From the NCBI GenBank assembly GCA_907163375.1, contig CAJQUW010005569.1:124001-188000 (forward strand): a stretch of DNA of 64,000 bases, read 5' to 3'. The notes beneath the pieces were generated by a model, which was not told the origin of the DNA, ran no database searches, and saw only the letters and a list, made by a program, of their open reading frames with translations. This document shows positions 39,279-46,989 of this stretch, in pieces. How positions within the stretch are numbered: position 1 is the stretch's first letter; the number at the start of each line of letters is the position of its first letter. The stretch is from Prostheceraeus crozeri (taxonomy: Eukaryota; Platyhelminthes; Polycladida; Euryleptidae). The position numbers and the translations under genes are program-made.

Positions 39279-40981
39279 AGTAGTAAGAAAACGGCGAACA
39301 CCAGATAGCGCAAGATGGCCGCCATCGCTGAGTCCCCCCCCTCTGGACCGTCAGTGTGTGAGTCTTGGGTGTCTGTGTCCGACCGCCTGGTGGACTTGGG
39401 CGACCGTCTAGGTTGACGTGGGCGACCGTCTAGGTTGTCTTGGTTAACCTGTGGTATGTTTTGGTGTGTAGTGTCCAAACGCGGCCTCGGATGTGAAAAC
39501 GGAGGCCAGATTCGGATTCAGCGTGAAATTCTGCATCTGTATGGTGAATTTGAAAGCAATCGGAGATAAAAATTTTTCGCTGACGTCCCCCCCCCCTCTG
39601 GACAGCTTGCTTCGATCTTGGCTTCTAGTGGACGGATTTTGTCGAGTGAGGTGTCATTTGAAAGCTAAGAGTGAGACAAATTCACTGAAACAAACGGCTT
39701 GTTCCTATCTGTCTTCGTTTACATGTGAGACGCCATTTAAGATTTTAGGTCGGAGCTCACCTGAAAAAATCCTAAGTGTCAGAGTGACTTTGTATGGGAA
39801 AAATTAAAAATTTTCCAAAGTGTGGAATTTCGACCTGGGACCTTTACCAAAGTTTGTTTCATCAAATTTCGCTGACCCCCCCCCTTTGTTCTAACTTTGG
39901 TTCTAGTGGACGGATTTTGTTCGTTCGACTTGCATTGGAAAGAGGATGAAACACTGCTCGACCGCATTTTTCGTTGCGAGTCAATCGGAGCAGCCGTTCA
40001 AAAGTTAGAGCGGTTACAAGATTTTAGGTCGGAGCTCACCTGAAAAAATCCTAAGTGTCAGAGTGACTTTGTATGGGAAAAATTAAAAATTTTCCAAAGT
40101 GTGGAATTTCGACCTGGGACCTTTACCAAAGTTTGTTTCATCAAATTTCGCTGACCCCCCCCTTTGTTCTAACTTTGGTTCTAGTGGACGGATTTTGTTC
40201 GTTCGACTTGCATTGGAAAGAGGATGAAACACTGCTCGACCGCATTTTTCGTTGCGAGTCAATCGGAGCAGCCGTTCAAAAGTTAGAGCGGTTACAAGAT
40301 TTTAGGTCGGAGCTCACCTGAAAAAATCCTAAGTGTCAGAGTGACTTTGTATGGGAAAAATTAAAAATTTTCCAAAGTGTGGAATTTCGACCTGGGACCT
40401 TTACCAAAGTTTGTTTCATCAAATTTCGCTGACCCCCCCCCCTTTGTTCTAACTTTGGTTCTAGTGGACGGATTTTGTTCGTTCGACTTGCATTGGAAAG
40501 AGGATGAAACACTGCTCGACCGCATTTTTCGTTGCGAGTCAATCGGAGCAGCCGTTCAAAAGTTAGAGCGGTTACAAGATTTTAGGTCGGAGCTCACCTG
40601 AAAAAATCCTAAGTGTCAGAGTGACTTTGTATGGGAAAAATTGAAAATTTTCCAAAGTGTGGAATTTCGACCTGGGACCTTTACCAAAGTTTGTTTCATC
40701 AAATTTCGCTGACCCCCCCCCTTTGTTCTAACTTTGGTTCTAGTGGACGGATTTTGTTCGTTCGACTTGCATTGGAAAGAGGATGAAACACTGCTCGACC
40801 GCATTTTTCGTTGCGAGTCAATCGGAGCAGCCGTTCAAAAGTTAGAGCGGTTACAAGATTTTAGGTCGGAGCTCACCTGAAAAAATCCTAAGTGTCAGAG
40901 TGACTTTGTATGGGAAAAATTAAAAATTTTCCAAAGTGTGGAATTTCGACCTGGGACCTTTACCAAAGTTTGTTTCATCAG
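39279..40981 (+). repeat. left terminal inverted repeat of the Polinton
   Basis: Matches the reverse complement of the right end. The outer ~460 bp are unique, with short C-run motifs ending CTCTGG (near 39345 and 39590). The inner part is a tandem array of a ~279-bp unit. The right copy has an extra ~55-bp C-run/CTCTGG segment near 62400-62455 and fewer tandem units, so the two repeats differ in length though not much in sequence. Confidence 0.92.
39741..40981 (+). repeat. tandem array, ~279-bp unit, about 4.4 copies (left TIR)
   Basis: Unit starts (GATTTTAGGTCGGAGCTCAC) fall at 39741, 40020, 40298, 40578 and 40857, so periods are 279, 278, 280 and 279; differences are mainly in C-run length. 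The last unit stops at about 40981, just before the first internal promoter. The units contain open frames of ~60-80 codons, but these follow from the repeat sequence and have no known protein similarity. Confidence 0.95.
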
Positions 40982-40995
40982 CTTGATGTTATTGC

Positions 40996-41098
40996 CCAAT
41001 GAGGATCATCATCCAATGAGAATCAAGCATTTCTTTATAAATAGCGAGCCTTCCACAGTGAGAATCATTCCATCGTTGAATCACACGAGTGACGGACG
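40996..41098 (+). promoter_or_regulatory. left Polinton promoter: CCAAT boxes, TATA, Inr, DPE
   Basis: Two CCAATGAG boxes (40996-41003, 41013-41020) precede TATAAATA at 41036-41043. TCATTC at 41065-41070 fits the initiator with A+1 at 41067, placing the TATA box at -31. GGACG at 41094-41098 lies exactly at +28 and fits the DPE consensus. It points rightward into the gene block starting at 41134. Confidence 0.75.
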
Positions 41099-41133
41099 CA
41101 CATTTTCTCTCTCTATTCTATTATCCAACTAAA

Positions 41134-41204
41134 ATGGTAAGTCGCTACTTCCCTCCCTCTCCTCCCTTGAACGTAAACTTAATACAATCTTTTTTCATTT
41201 TCAG
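41134..41204 (+). other. leader ATG with candidate 68-bp intron
   Basis: The first ATG after the promoter (41134-41136) is followed at once by a consensus donor GTAAGT (41137), and a pyrimidine-rich acceptor ending TTTTCAG closes at 41204. The frame that follows lacks an ATG at its own beginning, which supports splicing. Introns are known in Polinton genes. RNA evidence is not available here. Confidence 0.6.
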
Positions 41205-41909
41205 GCATCTACTCCATCTGCTGCACTAGTAGGACAAAATGACGGTCAAACGTTACAAGGTTCGCTCCGATCAGATCATCTACAACTGAGGCCAGTGGAA
41301 GAAACAACCAAGGTACATAATCCTACACCGCTACAGCGTAAATTTAAACAAGTCTTGCGTTATGACGATCATAGCGTAGTACTCCAAACGGGAATGCTCC
41401 CTTCCACGGATGTCAAGATAATGCGCAATCAGTATGGGGACTACATACTGATCCCCGTGAGTACGTACATTCGCCGCCAACTCGATATTATTGAGGAGTA
41501 CGTGACATTAAATATGAACATTCCTACTCCTCTTGCTCAAGAGTGGAAAGCGAGAGATGATAAGGATACTCCCTATAGAAAGATTTGGGATGGTAATCAA
41601 ATTTGCCTACCGGTATCACATTGGTGTACTTACTATAAGAAGGAGGGAGATCATTCAACAATCATCACATGCGACGAGCTCGGAGAAGGTACTTGGGATA
41701 TCCTTTTCAAAGTGAATGGACTATATTATGGTCAGCACAAAGATAATAAAATAGCCTCTCTCTCCATGCATATGGAATCCATCCTATATATTCCAAAACC
41801 AGCCAGCGTAGATGACATAATTGATCAAATCCTCAACAGCACTGGTACGAAGCGCAAGTCGGAGAAGAATGCTACATCAAAACGCAAATCAAAGAAGGAG
41901 AATTACTAG
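41205..41909 (+). CDS. Polinton protein of unknown function (first left-end gene)
   Basis: An open frame of ~235 codons after the candidate leader intron, ending TAG at 41907. The product is soluble-looking, with a Thr/Gln-rich start, a mixed alpha/beta middle (GDYILIPVSTYIRRQLDIIE; WCTYYKKEGDHSTI) and a Lys/Arg/Ser-rich tail that could act as a nuclear signal. I do not recognise a family. Position directly behind the left promoter suggests early or strong expression, which is inference. There is no ATG near the beginning of this frame except through the spliced leader. Confidence 0.65.
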   Translation, partial: ASTPSAALVGQNDGQTLQGSLRSDHLQLRPVEETTKVHNPTPLQRKFKQVLRYDDHSVVLQTGMLPSTDVKIMRNQYGDYILIPVSTYIRRQLDIIEEYVTLNMNIPTPLAQEWKARDDKDTPYRKIWDGNQICLPVSHWCTYYKKEGDHSTIITCDELGEGTWDILFKVNGLYYGQHKDNKIASLSMHMESILYIPKPASVDDIIDQILNSTGTKRKSEKNATSKRKSKKENY

Positions 41910-41943
41910 TCCTTTCCTAACTCTACCCTATGACAATTCGCTT

Positions 41944-42069
41944 ATGTGCTTTGAGTGTCATAGACGTGGTCTTATTAGATACATTTTACTTCTTCGTTGC
42001 CATCATATCATTTGTGTATTTTGTCGTGAAAAGCATCGATGTAATTCTTCATTTTGTAATATGTTATAG
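41944..42069 (+). CDS. 41-residue RING-like Cys/His miniprotein
   Basis: A short frame starting MCFECHRRG with the pattern Cys-x2-Cys, Cys-His, Cys-x2-Cys, Cys ending at 42069. The spacing is reminiscent of the first half of a RING or a small treble-clef zinc finger. It lies in the gap between two larger genes, and its cysteine pattern resembles that of the membrane RING protein at 43153. It might be a coding exon of a spliced transcript. Function unknown. Confidence 0.35.
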   Translation: MCFECHRRGLIRYILLLRCHHIICVFCREKHRCNSSFCNML

Positions 42070-42103
42070 AACGCTTCCTTAGATGTGTAAATTTCCGTTT
42101 TAG

Positions 42104-42652
42104 GCTTCTATCATCATTTTTATGGATTGTGAGGGTGAACCTGTACAGGAGCTCAGTGCTATTGCTATGAACAATTGGACATATCAGATTGTTAGTGTCT
42201 ATCATCAACATGCCAACTGCGATCCCAATGTTGATCAATGGGCGAGAAAACACATTCATGGACTTAATCTGAAATATTTGCAAGACTATGGCTTTTCTTG
42301 TGAGAGTGCTCTTCTTATTGACTTTAAACGATGGTTAGCTGCTTTCAATGTTATACGCATCTTTTGTAATAATCCTGGTAAGGAGAGGAAAGTATTTCCC
42401 AATCTAATCATTGATGATATTTTGCTCCCGCCTTGGGATAGTAGAGTGAATCAACATTATCATGAAGTCACGAAACGTTTTAAGGATTTGTGTGTTCCTA
42501 TTTTGTCTGTTCGTTGTAGTAGCTACGTTCATAACCAATGCTTCTTTCCTCCTTACCTCAACACTGCCAAAGTCCTGTATGGTTATCATTGCTCGCTGTA
42601 TGATAGTTATCAGCTGTATCTATTTTATCTCTTTCAAACCATTGATTTATAA
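42104..42652 (+). CDS. DEDDh exonuclease-like protein
   Basis: The frame starts at ATG 42122 (176 residues), and an acceptor-like site (CGTTTTAG, ending 42103) just upstream would add a hydrophobic strand before the first motif. Near the N-terminus DCEGEP gives the Asp-x-Glu motif of DnaQ/DEDD exonucleases followed by a QELSAIAM strand. Near the C-terminus HCSLYD gives the His-x4-Asp spacing of the DEDDh third motif. The middle includes a HGLNLKYLQDYG segment typical in style of the family. If real, it would be a stand-alone 3'-5' exonuclease acting on DNA or RNA, beside the exonuclease already inside polymerase B. Assigned from motif order only. Confidence 0.5.
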   Translation, partial: ASIIIFMDCEGEPVQELSAIAMNNWTYQIVSVYHQHANCDPNVDQWARKHIHGLNLKYLQDYGFSCESALLIDFKRWLAAFNVIRIFCNNPGKERKVFPNLIIDDILLPPWDSRVNQHYHEVTKRFKDLCVPILSVRCSSYVHNQCFFPPYLNTAKVLYGYHCSLYDSYQLYLFYLFQTIDL

Positions 42653-42739
42653 TGCATGCTTGTTACCGTTATTCAATAAATGTTACTATGAGAAGAGTTG
42701 TTGTTTTCATGCAATGGATGGGTTAGATAAAGGGCGATC

Positions 42740-43150
42740 ATGTCTTTCTCAAACGACTGCGGAACATTACGTTTTCATAGGCAAAGTTTAAAAGGAGCTG
42801 TTCAAGATTATGTGATAAATTTTCATAAAGATGAGACTGACATCGAAGCAGTGCTCGATGATGCTAGCACTCTATTTCTAGAGTTAATGAATACATTCTC
42901 TGATAGCATTGTCATGGCGCGATTAGTTGCAAAAATTAAGTTTAGTCATTTTGGAAAGGAAGAGGTGGAAACTCGCTCTTTCCATTTTACTTCTTATTCA
43001 ATGGAAGTGGTAGATCACCCCGAAGAATTTTTTAAAAGACATATGATAAAAATTGCTGAACGTCTTAACGCATTTAACCATCATGGTAGCAGTCTAGTGA
43101 TTGAAGCGATTTCAGATATTCACATTCAACTTTCCATAAAGAAAAATTGA
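42740..43150 (+). CDS. stand-alone homologue of the Polinton PolB N-terminal domain
   Basis: A 136-residue protein with no zinc finger or enzyme motif. Its second half (EVVDHPEEFFKRHMIK... then FNHHGSSLVIEAISDI) aligns with residues ~160-235 of this element's own polymerase B, which reads EVVDYESWINFHIQG and FNERDSGLIFDGIESAL. Both parts are preceded by a similar Lys-Ile-Lys strand. The likely explanation is an ancient duplication of that domain, perhaps used for complex assembly. It ends 2 bp before the next ATG, so the two genes look co-transcribed. Confidence 0.6.
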   Translation: MSFSNDCGTLRFHRQSLKGAVQDYVINFHKDETDIEAVLDDASTLFLELMNTFSDSIVMARLVAKIKFSHFGKEEVETRSFHFTSYSMEVVDHPEEFFKRHMIKIAERLNAFNHHGSSLVIEAISDIHIQLSIKKN

Positions 43151-43152
43151 AA

Positions 43153-43476
43153 ATGCAGTGGTACTTGATTGTAGCACAACTGGTTTTCGAGCTATGTCTG
43201 CTCACTCTCGAAGTATATTCCTTCTGTACATGCGTCTATTATTTAGAAAAGGCTAGCAAATTCATATCTTCAAAAAGACTTGCTATAGACATCAGTAACG
43301 GTGAAACTATGTGTTGCGATGTATGTAAACGAAAGGATGGAAATGAAAAGCGCATCTTCAAGAGATGTAAGCATGCTTTTTGTCAACGCTGTTTCATACG
43401 TAATTGCATTCAACTTTGCCAATGTAACCACTGTGATATTGCTCATTTCGAGTGTCACTTATGCCGCAATAGTTAG
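43153..43476 (+). CDS. membrane-anchored RING-type zinc-finger protein
   Basis: 107 residues from ATG 43153. Residues ~3-30 are a hydrophobic stretch fitting a signal anchor or transmembrane helix (LIVAQLVFELCLLTLEV). Residues ~54-104 carry a RING-like series: Cys-x2-Cys, Cys-Lys-His, Cys-x2-Cys, then Cys-x2-Cys near the C-terminus. RING proteins of this layout are usually E3 ubiquitin ligases; viruses often use them against host defence, but here that role is inference. Confidence 0.6.
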   Translation: MQWYLIVAQLVFELCLLTLEVYSFCTCVYYLEKASKFISSKRLAIDISNGETMCCDVCKRKDGNEKRIFKRCKHAFCQRCFIRNCIQLCQCNHCDIAHFECHLCRNS

Positions 43477-43527
43477 TACCTATGCAAATGTGGTAAAGAT
43501 AGGTTTTAGCAAAGACTAACACGGAAA

Positions 43528-43884
43528 ATGGCGAAACGTAAAATGACGAAACGTAAAAGTCAAAAGTTTTCTTCAGCCATTCAAGCTCTCCGACGAATGA
43601 AAGCAAATCAGCGATACAATGCTATACGACATGCTAACGATAAATTCATTTGTGAAATTATTTCTCATGTGAGAAAGTTGAGGACGAAGAAATTAGCACC
43701 AAAACAACGAAAGTTACTTAAGCGATATGCTACAAAATTGCGTTTCATCTCCAATCCTAAAGTCGCCCTTCAAAGAAAGAGGAAAACTCTAACACAAAAG
43801 GGCGGTTTCCTTTCAGCAATACTTCCAATGATAGCTCCTGCCGTGGGCAACCTATTGGGAAATATCTTTGGCTCTAAGCGTTAA
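43528..43884 (+). CDS. basic Polinton protein with C-terminal amphipathic segment
   Basis: 118 residues. Residues 1-90 are rich in Lys and Arg and would bind nucleic acid. The last ~27 residues switch to a hydrophobic/amphipathic stretch beginning KGGFLSAILPMIAPAVG. A Gly-Gly-hydrophobic step of this kind is a usual target of adenain-type proteases, and such tails are typical of Polinton pX-like minor capsid proteins (compare adenovirus pVI/pVII/pX). A TATGCAAAT motif lies 46 bp upstream. A structural role is likely. Confidence 0.6.
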   Translation: MAKRKMTKRKSQKFSSAIQALRRMKANQRYNAIRHANDKFICEIISHVRKLRTKKLAPKQRKLLKRYATKLRFISNPKVALQRKRKTLTQKGGFLSAILPMIAPAVGNLLGNIFGSKR

Positions 43885-43915
43885 TTATGCAAATGTTGAG
43901 TCTCAAAGTAATAAA

Positions 43916-44533
43916 ATGGATTTCAGACTTCAATGCGATAAAGTTCTGACTGTATCAGGTCCATCTCATGCAGGTAAAACTGTTTTCACGCTGAATTTAT
44001 TGGATAAAAGAAGGGAGTTGTTTAGGGAACCTATCAATCGAGTGATTTGGTGTTATGGTATTTATCAACCCTCGCTGTTTCAGGAATTGCAAAGTCGCAA
44101 CTTTATTCGACATGAAGGAATTATTGCAGTGGATAAACTTCAGTCTAATGATGTTGTTGTATTGGATGATTTATTAAAAGAAAGTAAGAATTCAAAAGAT
44201 GTTACAGATATGTTCACTCGCGCAGCACATCATAAAAGGTGCTTTATCATCTATATCACACAAAATTTGTTTCCTGATGGAAAAGAAGCTCGTACACGAA
44301 ACCTGAATACACACTATTATGCTATTTTCAAGAATCCGCGAGATAAAAGTCAATTTGAAATTTTAGCGCGACAAGTTGCACCAAGAGGATCAAAAGCCTT
44401 AATTGAAATTTTTCAAGCAGCTACTGAAAAACCATACGGTTACTTATTCATTGACTTTACGCAAGAGTGTCCGGAAGAATTTAGATTTCGAAGTGATATT
44501 TTGAAAACTCCCATGATTATCTACAAACTATGA
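43916..44533 (+). CDS. FtsK/HerA-type genome-packaging ATPase
   Basis: 205 residues from ATG 43916, shortly after the previous stop. Walker A is GPSHAGKT (residues 15-22), Walker B is VVVLDD (~80-85) and a sensor-type ITQN occurs at ~114-117. Size and motif order fit the packaging ATPase of Polintons, which loads the element's DNA into capsids. TATGCAAAT lies 29 bp before the start. The stop overlaps the next ATG (ATGA). Confidence 0.88.
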   Translation: MDFRLQCDKVLTVSGPSHAGKTVFTLNLLDKRRELFREPINRVIWCYGIYQPSLFQELQSRNFIRHEGIIAVDKLQSNDVVVLDDLLKESKNSKDVTDMFTRAAHHKRCFIIYITQNLFPDGKEARTRNLNTHYYAIFKNPRDKSQFEILARQVAPRGSKALIEIFQAATEKPYGYLFIDFTQECPEEFRFRSDILKTPMIIYKL

Positions 44534-45222
44534 GTTCTTATTCTCGCATGATTGTTATTCCTCAGGATGAATATGTACAATTGACTGCCATGCAGCAAGT
44601 AAAGCAACCTCTTGCAAATCAAATGTATAGGAAAGAAATAGATTATCAGCAAAATGTTCACATGAAAGATCCACATCGTGCTGTATTATTACAATCGGAA
44701 ACTGTTGAGCAATTGAAAAACTTGAAGAATAAGATGCGTGACTCTGTATCGACTGCTACACCTTTAGCATCTCGCGCACATGCCATATCTCTTTTCAACA
44801 GTATTGAACCCCATCTCAATGTAAATGATAGAGGAGAAATCATTACAGATGAAAATAAAGTGATTGATGCTTCACGTTATGAAGACTTGATTCAGTATGC
44901 GACACGTAGAAAGCGCCGTCAGGGCTATGTTCCACCTGGTTGGTCATACTTTCTTAAACTATTGAAAAAGCATAATGTACCAAAATTTGCTTTGAATAAT
45001 GAGACATTGAAAGAACTTGATTCAACAGTGGCTACTACTCCAATGCTTCAGGCGATGAAAATGCCAACAAATTGGTTTAAGACGTCACCTGCTACATCCC
45101 CTCCCACACTCACTAAGCAAACAAGAGGAAGAACTCGACGTAGATCTACATCGCCACTAAAACTGGTAAAAGGAAAACGTAAAACAGCTCCTCCTAGGAA
45201 ATACATGTTCTCAGACTATTAA
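44530..45222 (+). CDS. conserved-type Polinton protein of unknown function
   Basis: 230 residues, starting inside the ATPase stop. The middle has a well-structured segment YVPPGWSYFLKLLKKHNVPK of a kind often seen in Polinton proteins of this position, and the C-terminus is Arg/Lys/Ser/Pro-rich. No enzymatic motif. Probably a virion-associated or DNA-binding protein; I cannot assign one of the published letter names with certainty. Confidence 0.6.
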   Translation: MSSYSRMIVIPQDEYVQLTAMQQVKQPLANQMYRKEIDYQQNVHMKDPHRAVLLQSETVEQLKNLKNKMRDSVSTATPLASRAHAISLFNSIEPHLNVNDRGEIITDENKVIDASRYEDLIQYATRRKRRQGYVPPGWSYFLKLLKKHNVPKFALNNETLKELDSTVATTPMLQAMKMPTNWFKTSPATSPPTLTKQTRGRTRRRSTSPLKLVKGKRKTAPPRKYMFSDY

Positions 45223-45223
45223 T

Positions 45224-45439
45224 ATGAAGCAGATGTGTTGCTTGCCATGTAATGAGCCGCCAGAGGTGAATGTCGTTGTCACTTGCACTTGCTGCGCGAG
45301 CTCTCATAATGAAACCCCTAAGCAATGTGAACACGATCGCAAAACCGCTAAAGCTAAATGCTGCAGTTGTTGTAAATGTAGAAAGGCAAGAAAGAAAAAA
45401 GATGAGAAGGAGGAAAAAGAGTCAGCCGTCATCGACTGA
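45224..45439 (+). CDS. 71-residue cysteine-rich basic protein
   Basis: Starts 2 bp after the preceding stop and overlaps the integrase start in another frame. It has about a dozen cysteines in its first 55 residues, in CC and Cys-x2-Cys pairs (MCCLPCNEPP; CCSCCKCRKARKKK), then a charged Lys/Glu tail. It could be metal-binding. The dense cysteine pattern argues against chance, but overlap with the next gene leaves some doubt. Confidence 0.45.
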   Translation: MKQMCCLPCNEPPEVNVVVTCTCCASSHNETPKQCEHDRKTAKAKCCSCCKCRKARKKKDEKEEKESAVID

Positions 45440-46490
45440 ACGTTTGAAGTCAATCTATTATGATGTAAAACATCCGGCAGGATTTGCATCTATCAAGAAA
45501 TTATCAAAAGCGAGTGGTCTTCCACAATCACAAGTGAAACGATGGTTAAAGGGTCAGGCTACCTATACACTCCACAAACAAGCGAAAAAGAAGTACCGCA
45601 CCCGCCATTATATTGTTCATGACATCGATGAACAGTGGCAAGCAGATTTGTGCGATGTTGCCTCCATTTCAAAACATAACTCGGGCAATAATTTTATTTT
45701 AACCGTCATTGATATTTTCTCGCGTTATGCGTGGGCTCAACCTTTAAAAACTAAAGAAGGGAAAGGAGTAGCAAAAGCATTCCAAACAATTTTTCGAGAA
45801 GGTCGCATTCCAAAAAGAATTCAGAGTGATCAAGGAAAAGAGTTTGAAAATCAGCATGTGACAAGATTATTTGAGAGCCATGACATTGAGTTGTTTAGTG
45901 TAAAGAGCGCTTATAAAGCTGCACTCGTTGAACGTTTTAATCGCACATTAAAAAATCGCTTGTGGCGACATTTTACTGCCAACTTGACACAAAATTGGAC
46001 AAAGGTTCTACAAGATACACTCCATGCCTACAATCACTCTATCCATCGTTCTATTGGACTCAGACCAGTAGATGTAAATGCTGACAATGTAGATAAAGTG
46101 CGCGAATCATTCCAACGTAAACGCACTCATGTGAAAAGTGATGTGAAAATTGGCGATAAAGTTCGTATCTCAAAAGTGAAAAGTGTTTTTGCTAAAGGGT
46201 ACCTTCCGAATTGGACAGAGGAGGTATTTACAGTATCAAGGATTAATCAAAAAGACTCTCCGACCACCTACAAGTTGAAAGATTACGATAATGAAGAAAT
46301 TGAGGGTAGCTTTTACCGCGATGAGATTGAGGTAGTCACTGAAAGTGAAACATATTTGGTAGAGAAAATCATTCGATGTAAAAAACGGCAAGGTGAAGAA
46401 TGGTGTCTTGTTAAATGGACTGGTTATCCTTCAAGTATGAACTCTTGGATGCGTCGTGCCGACATCTTTCATCTAAGTGATCGACAGTGA
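45402..46490 (+). CDS. Polinton integrase (RVE family, with chromodomain)
   Basis: The frame is open from 45270; I prefer ATG 45402 because the earlier part overlaps the Cys-rich gene and is low-complexity. Counting from 45402, a small helical N-terminal part (SIKKLSKASGLPQSQVKRWL) precedes the core, with catalytic Asp ~82 (QADLCD), Asp ~143 (SDQGKEFEN) and Glu ~177 (LVERFNRTLK), a D,D-35-E-type spacing. A chromodomain follows at ~317-357 (YLVEKIIRCKK, WCLVKWTGYP). The enzyme would insert the element's ends into host DNA; the chromodomain may direct it to modified histones. Confidence 0.92.
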   Translation: MRRRKKSQPSSTERLKSIYYDVKHPAGFASIKKLSKASGLPQSQVKRWLKGQATYTLHKQAKKKYRTRHYIVHDIDEQWQADLCDVASISKHNSGNNFILTVIDIFSRYAWAQPLKTKEGKGVAKAFQTIFREGRIPKRIQSDQGKEFENQHVTRLFESHDIELFSVKSAYKAALVERFNRTLKNRLWRHFTANLTQNWTKVLQDTLHAYNHSIHRSIGLRPVDVNADNVDKVRESFQRKRTHVKSDVKIGDKVRISKVKSVFAKGYLPNWTEEVFTVSRINQKDSPTTYKLKDYDNEEIEGSFYRDEIEVVTESETYLVEKIIRCKKRQGEEWCLVKWTGYPSSMNSWMRRADIFHLSDRQ

Positions 46491-46531
46491 TTCATGCAAA
46501 GTTGTAACTAACAATGTTTAGGGTTTGAGCT

Positions 46532-46987
46532 ATGAATCCAACTGCCTCATTTTATTCACGACCCTCCTATGTAAGTGGCGGAGGACAAATTTACATCGGT
46601 GCTCGCCGCCAACGTGGAGGTAGCATACTTGGTGCACTGAAATCTGTTGTAGCACCTCTCATATCCAATGTCGGTAGATCTTTAAAACGAAATGTTTTAA
46701 GTAATGCCGTTGGCTTTGCTGGTGATGTTGCTAGTGATCTTTCCAGAGGTAGAAGTTTTAAGAGCAGTTTGTTGAATCGTGGGAAGGAACGCGGTTTAAA
46801 AACATTGAAGCAGACCATTGCTGGTGTTACTCAAGGAAAGAAATCACCTAAACGAATGAATAAAGGAAGGAGGAAACATCGCGGAGCTGGTAAGGTGCGA
46901 TCTTCAGTCAAAAGGCATTCACGCAAACGTCGCAGAGGCTCTAATCATTCATCAGGCGCTAAACGACGACGCTGCTATAACTTCTAA
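46532..46987 (+). CDS. Polinton minor capsid-type protein (pX/pVI-like)
   Basis: 151 residues, directly before the major capsid gene. IGARRQRGGSILGALKSVV (from ~residue 22) has a Gly-Gly-Ser step suited to adenain-type cleavage, followed by an amphipathic region. The C-terminal third is strongly basic (KRHSRKRRRG). This layout, and the position next to the major capsid gene, are typical of the small processed capsid proteins of Polintons. A CATGCAAAG motif lies 38 bp before the ATG. Confidence 0.65.
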   Translation: MNPTASFYSRPSYVSGGGQIYIGARRQRGGSILGALKSVVAPLISNVGRSLKRNVLSNAVGFAGDVASDLSRGRSFKSSLLNRGKERGLKTLKQTIAGVTQGKKSPKRMNKGRRKHRGAGKVRSSVKRHSRKRRRGSNHSSGAKRRRCYNF

Positions 46988-46989
46988 TC

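Noticed and set aside
39779-40804. Series of near-identical 60-80 codon open frames in the terminal arrays (also 61139-61943)
   Set aside because: They arise from the tandem ~279-bp unit, occur on both strands and match no protein; treated as repeat DNA.
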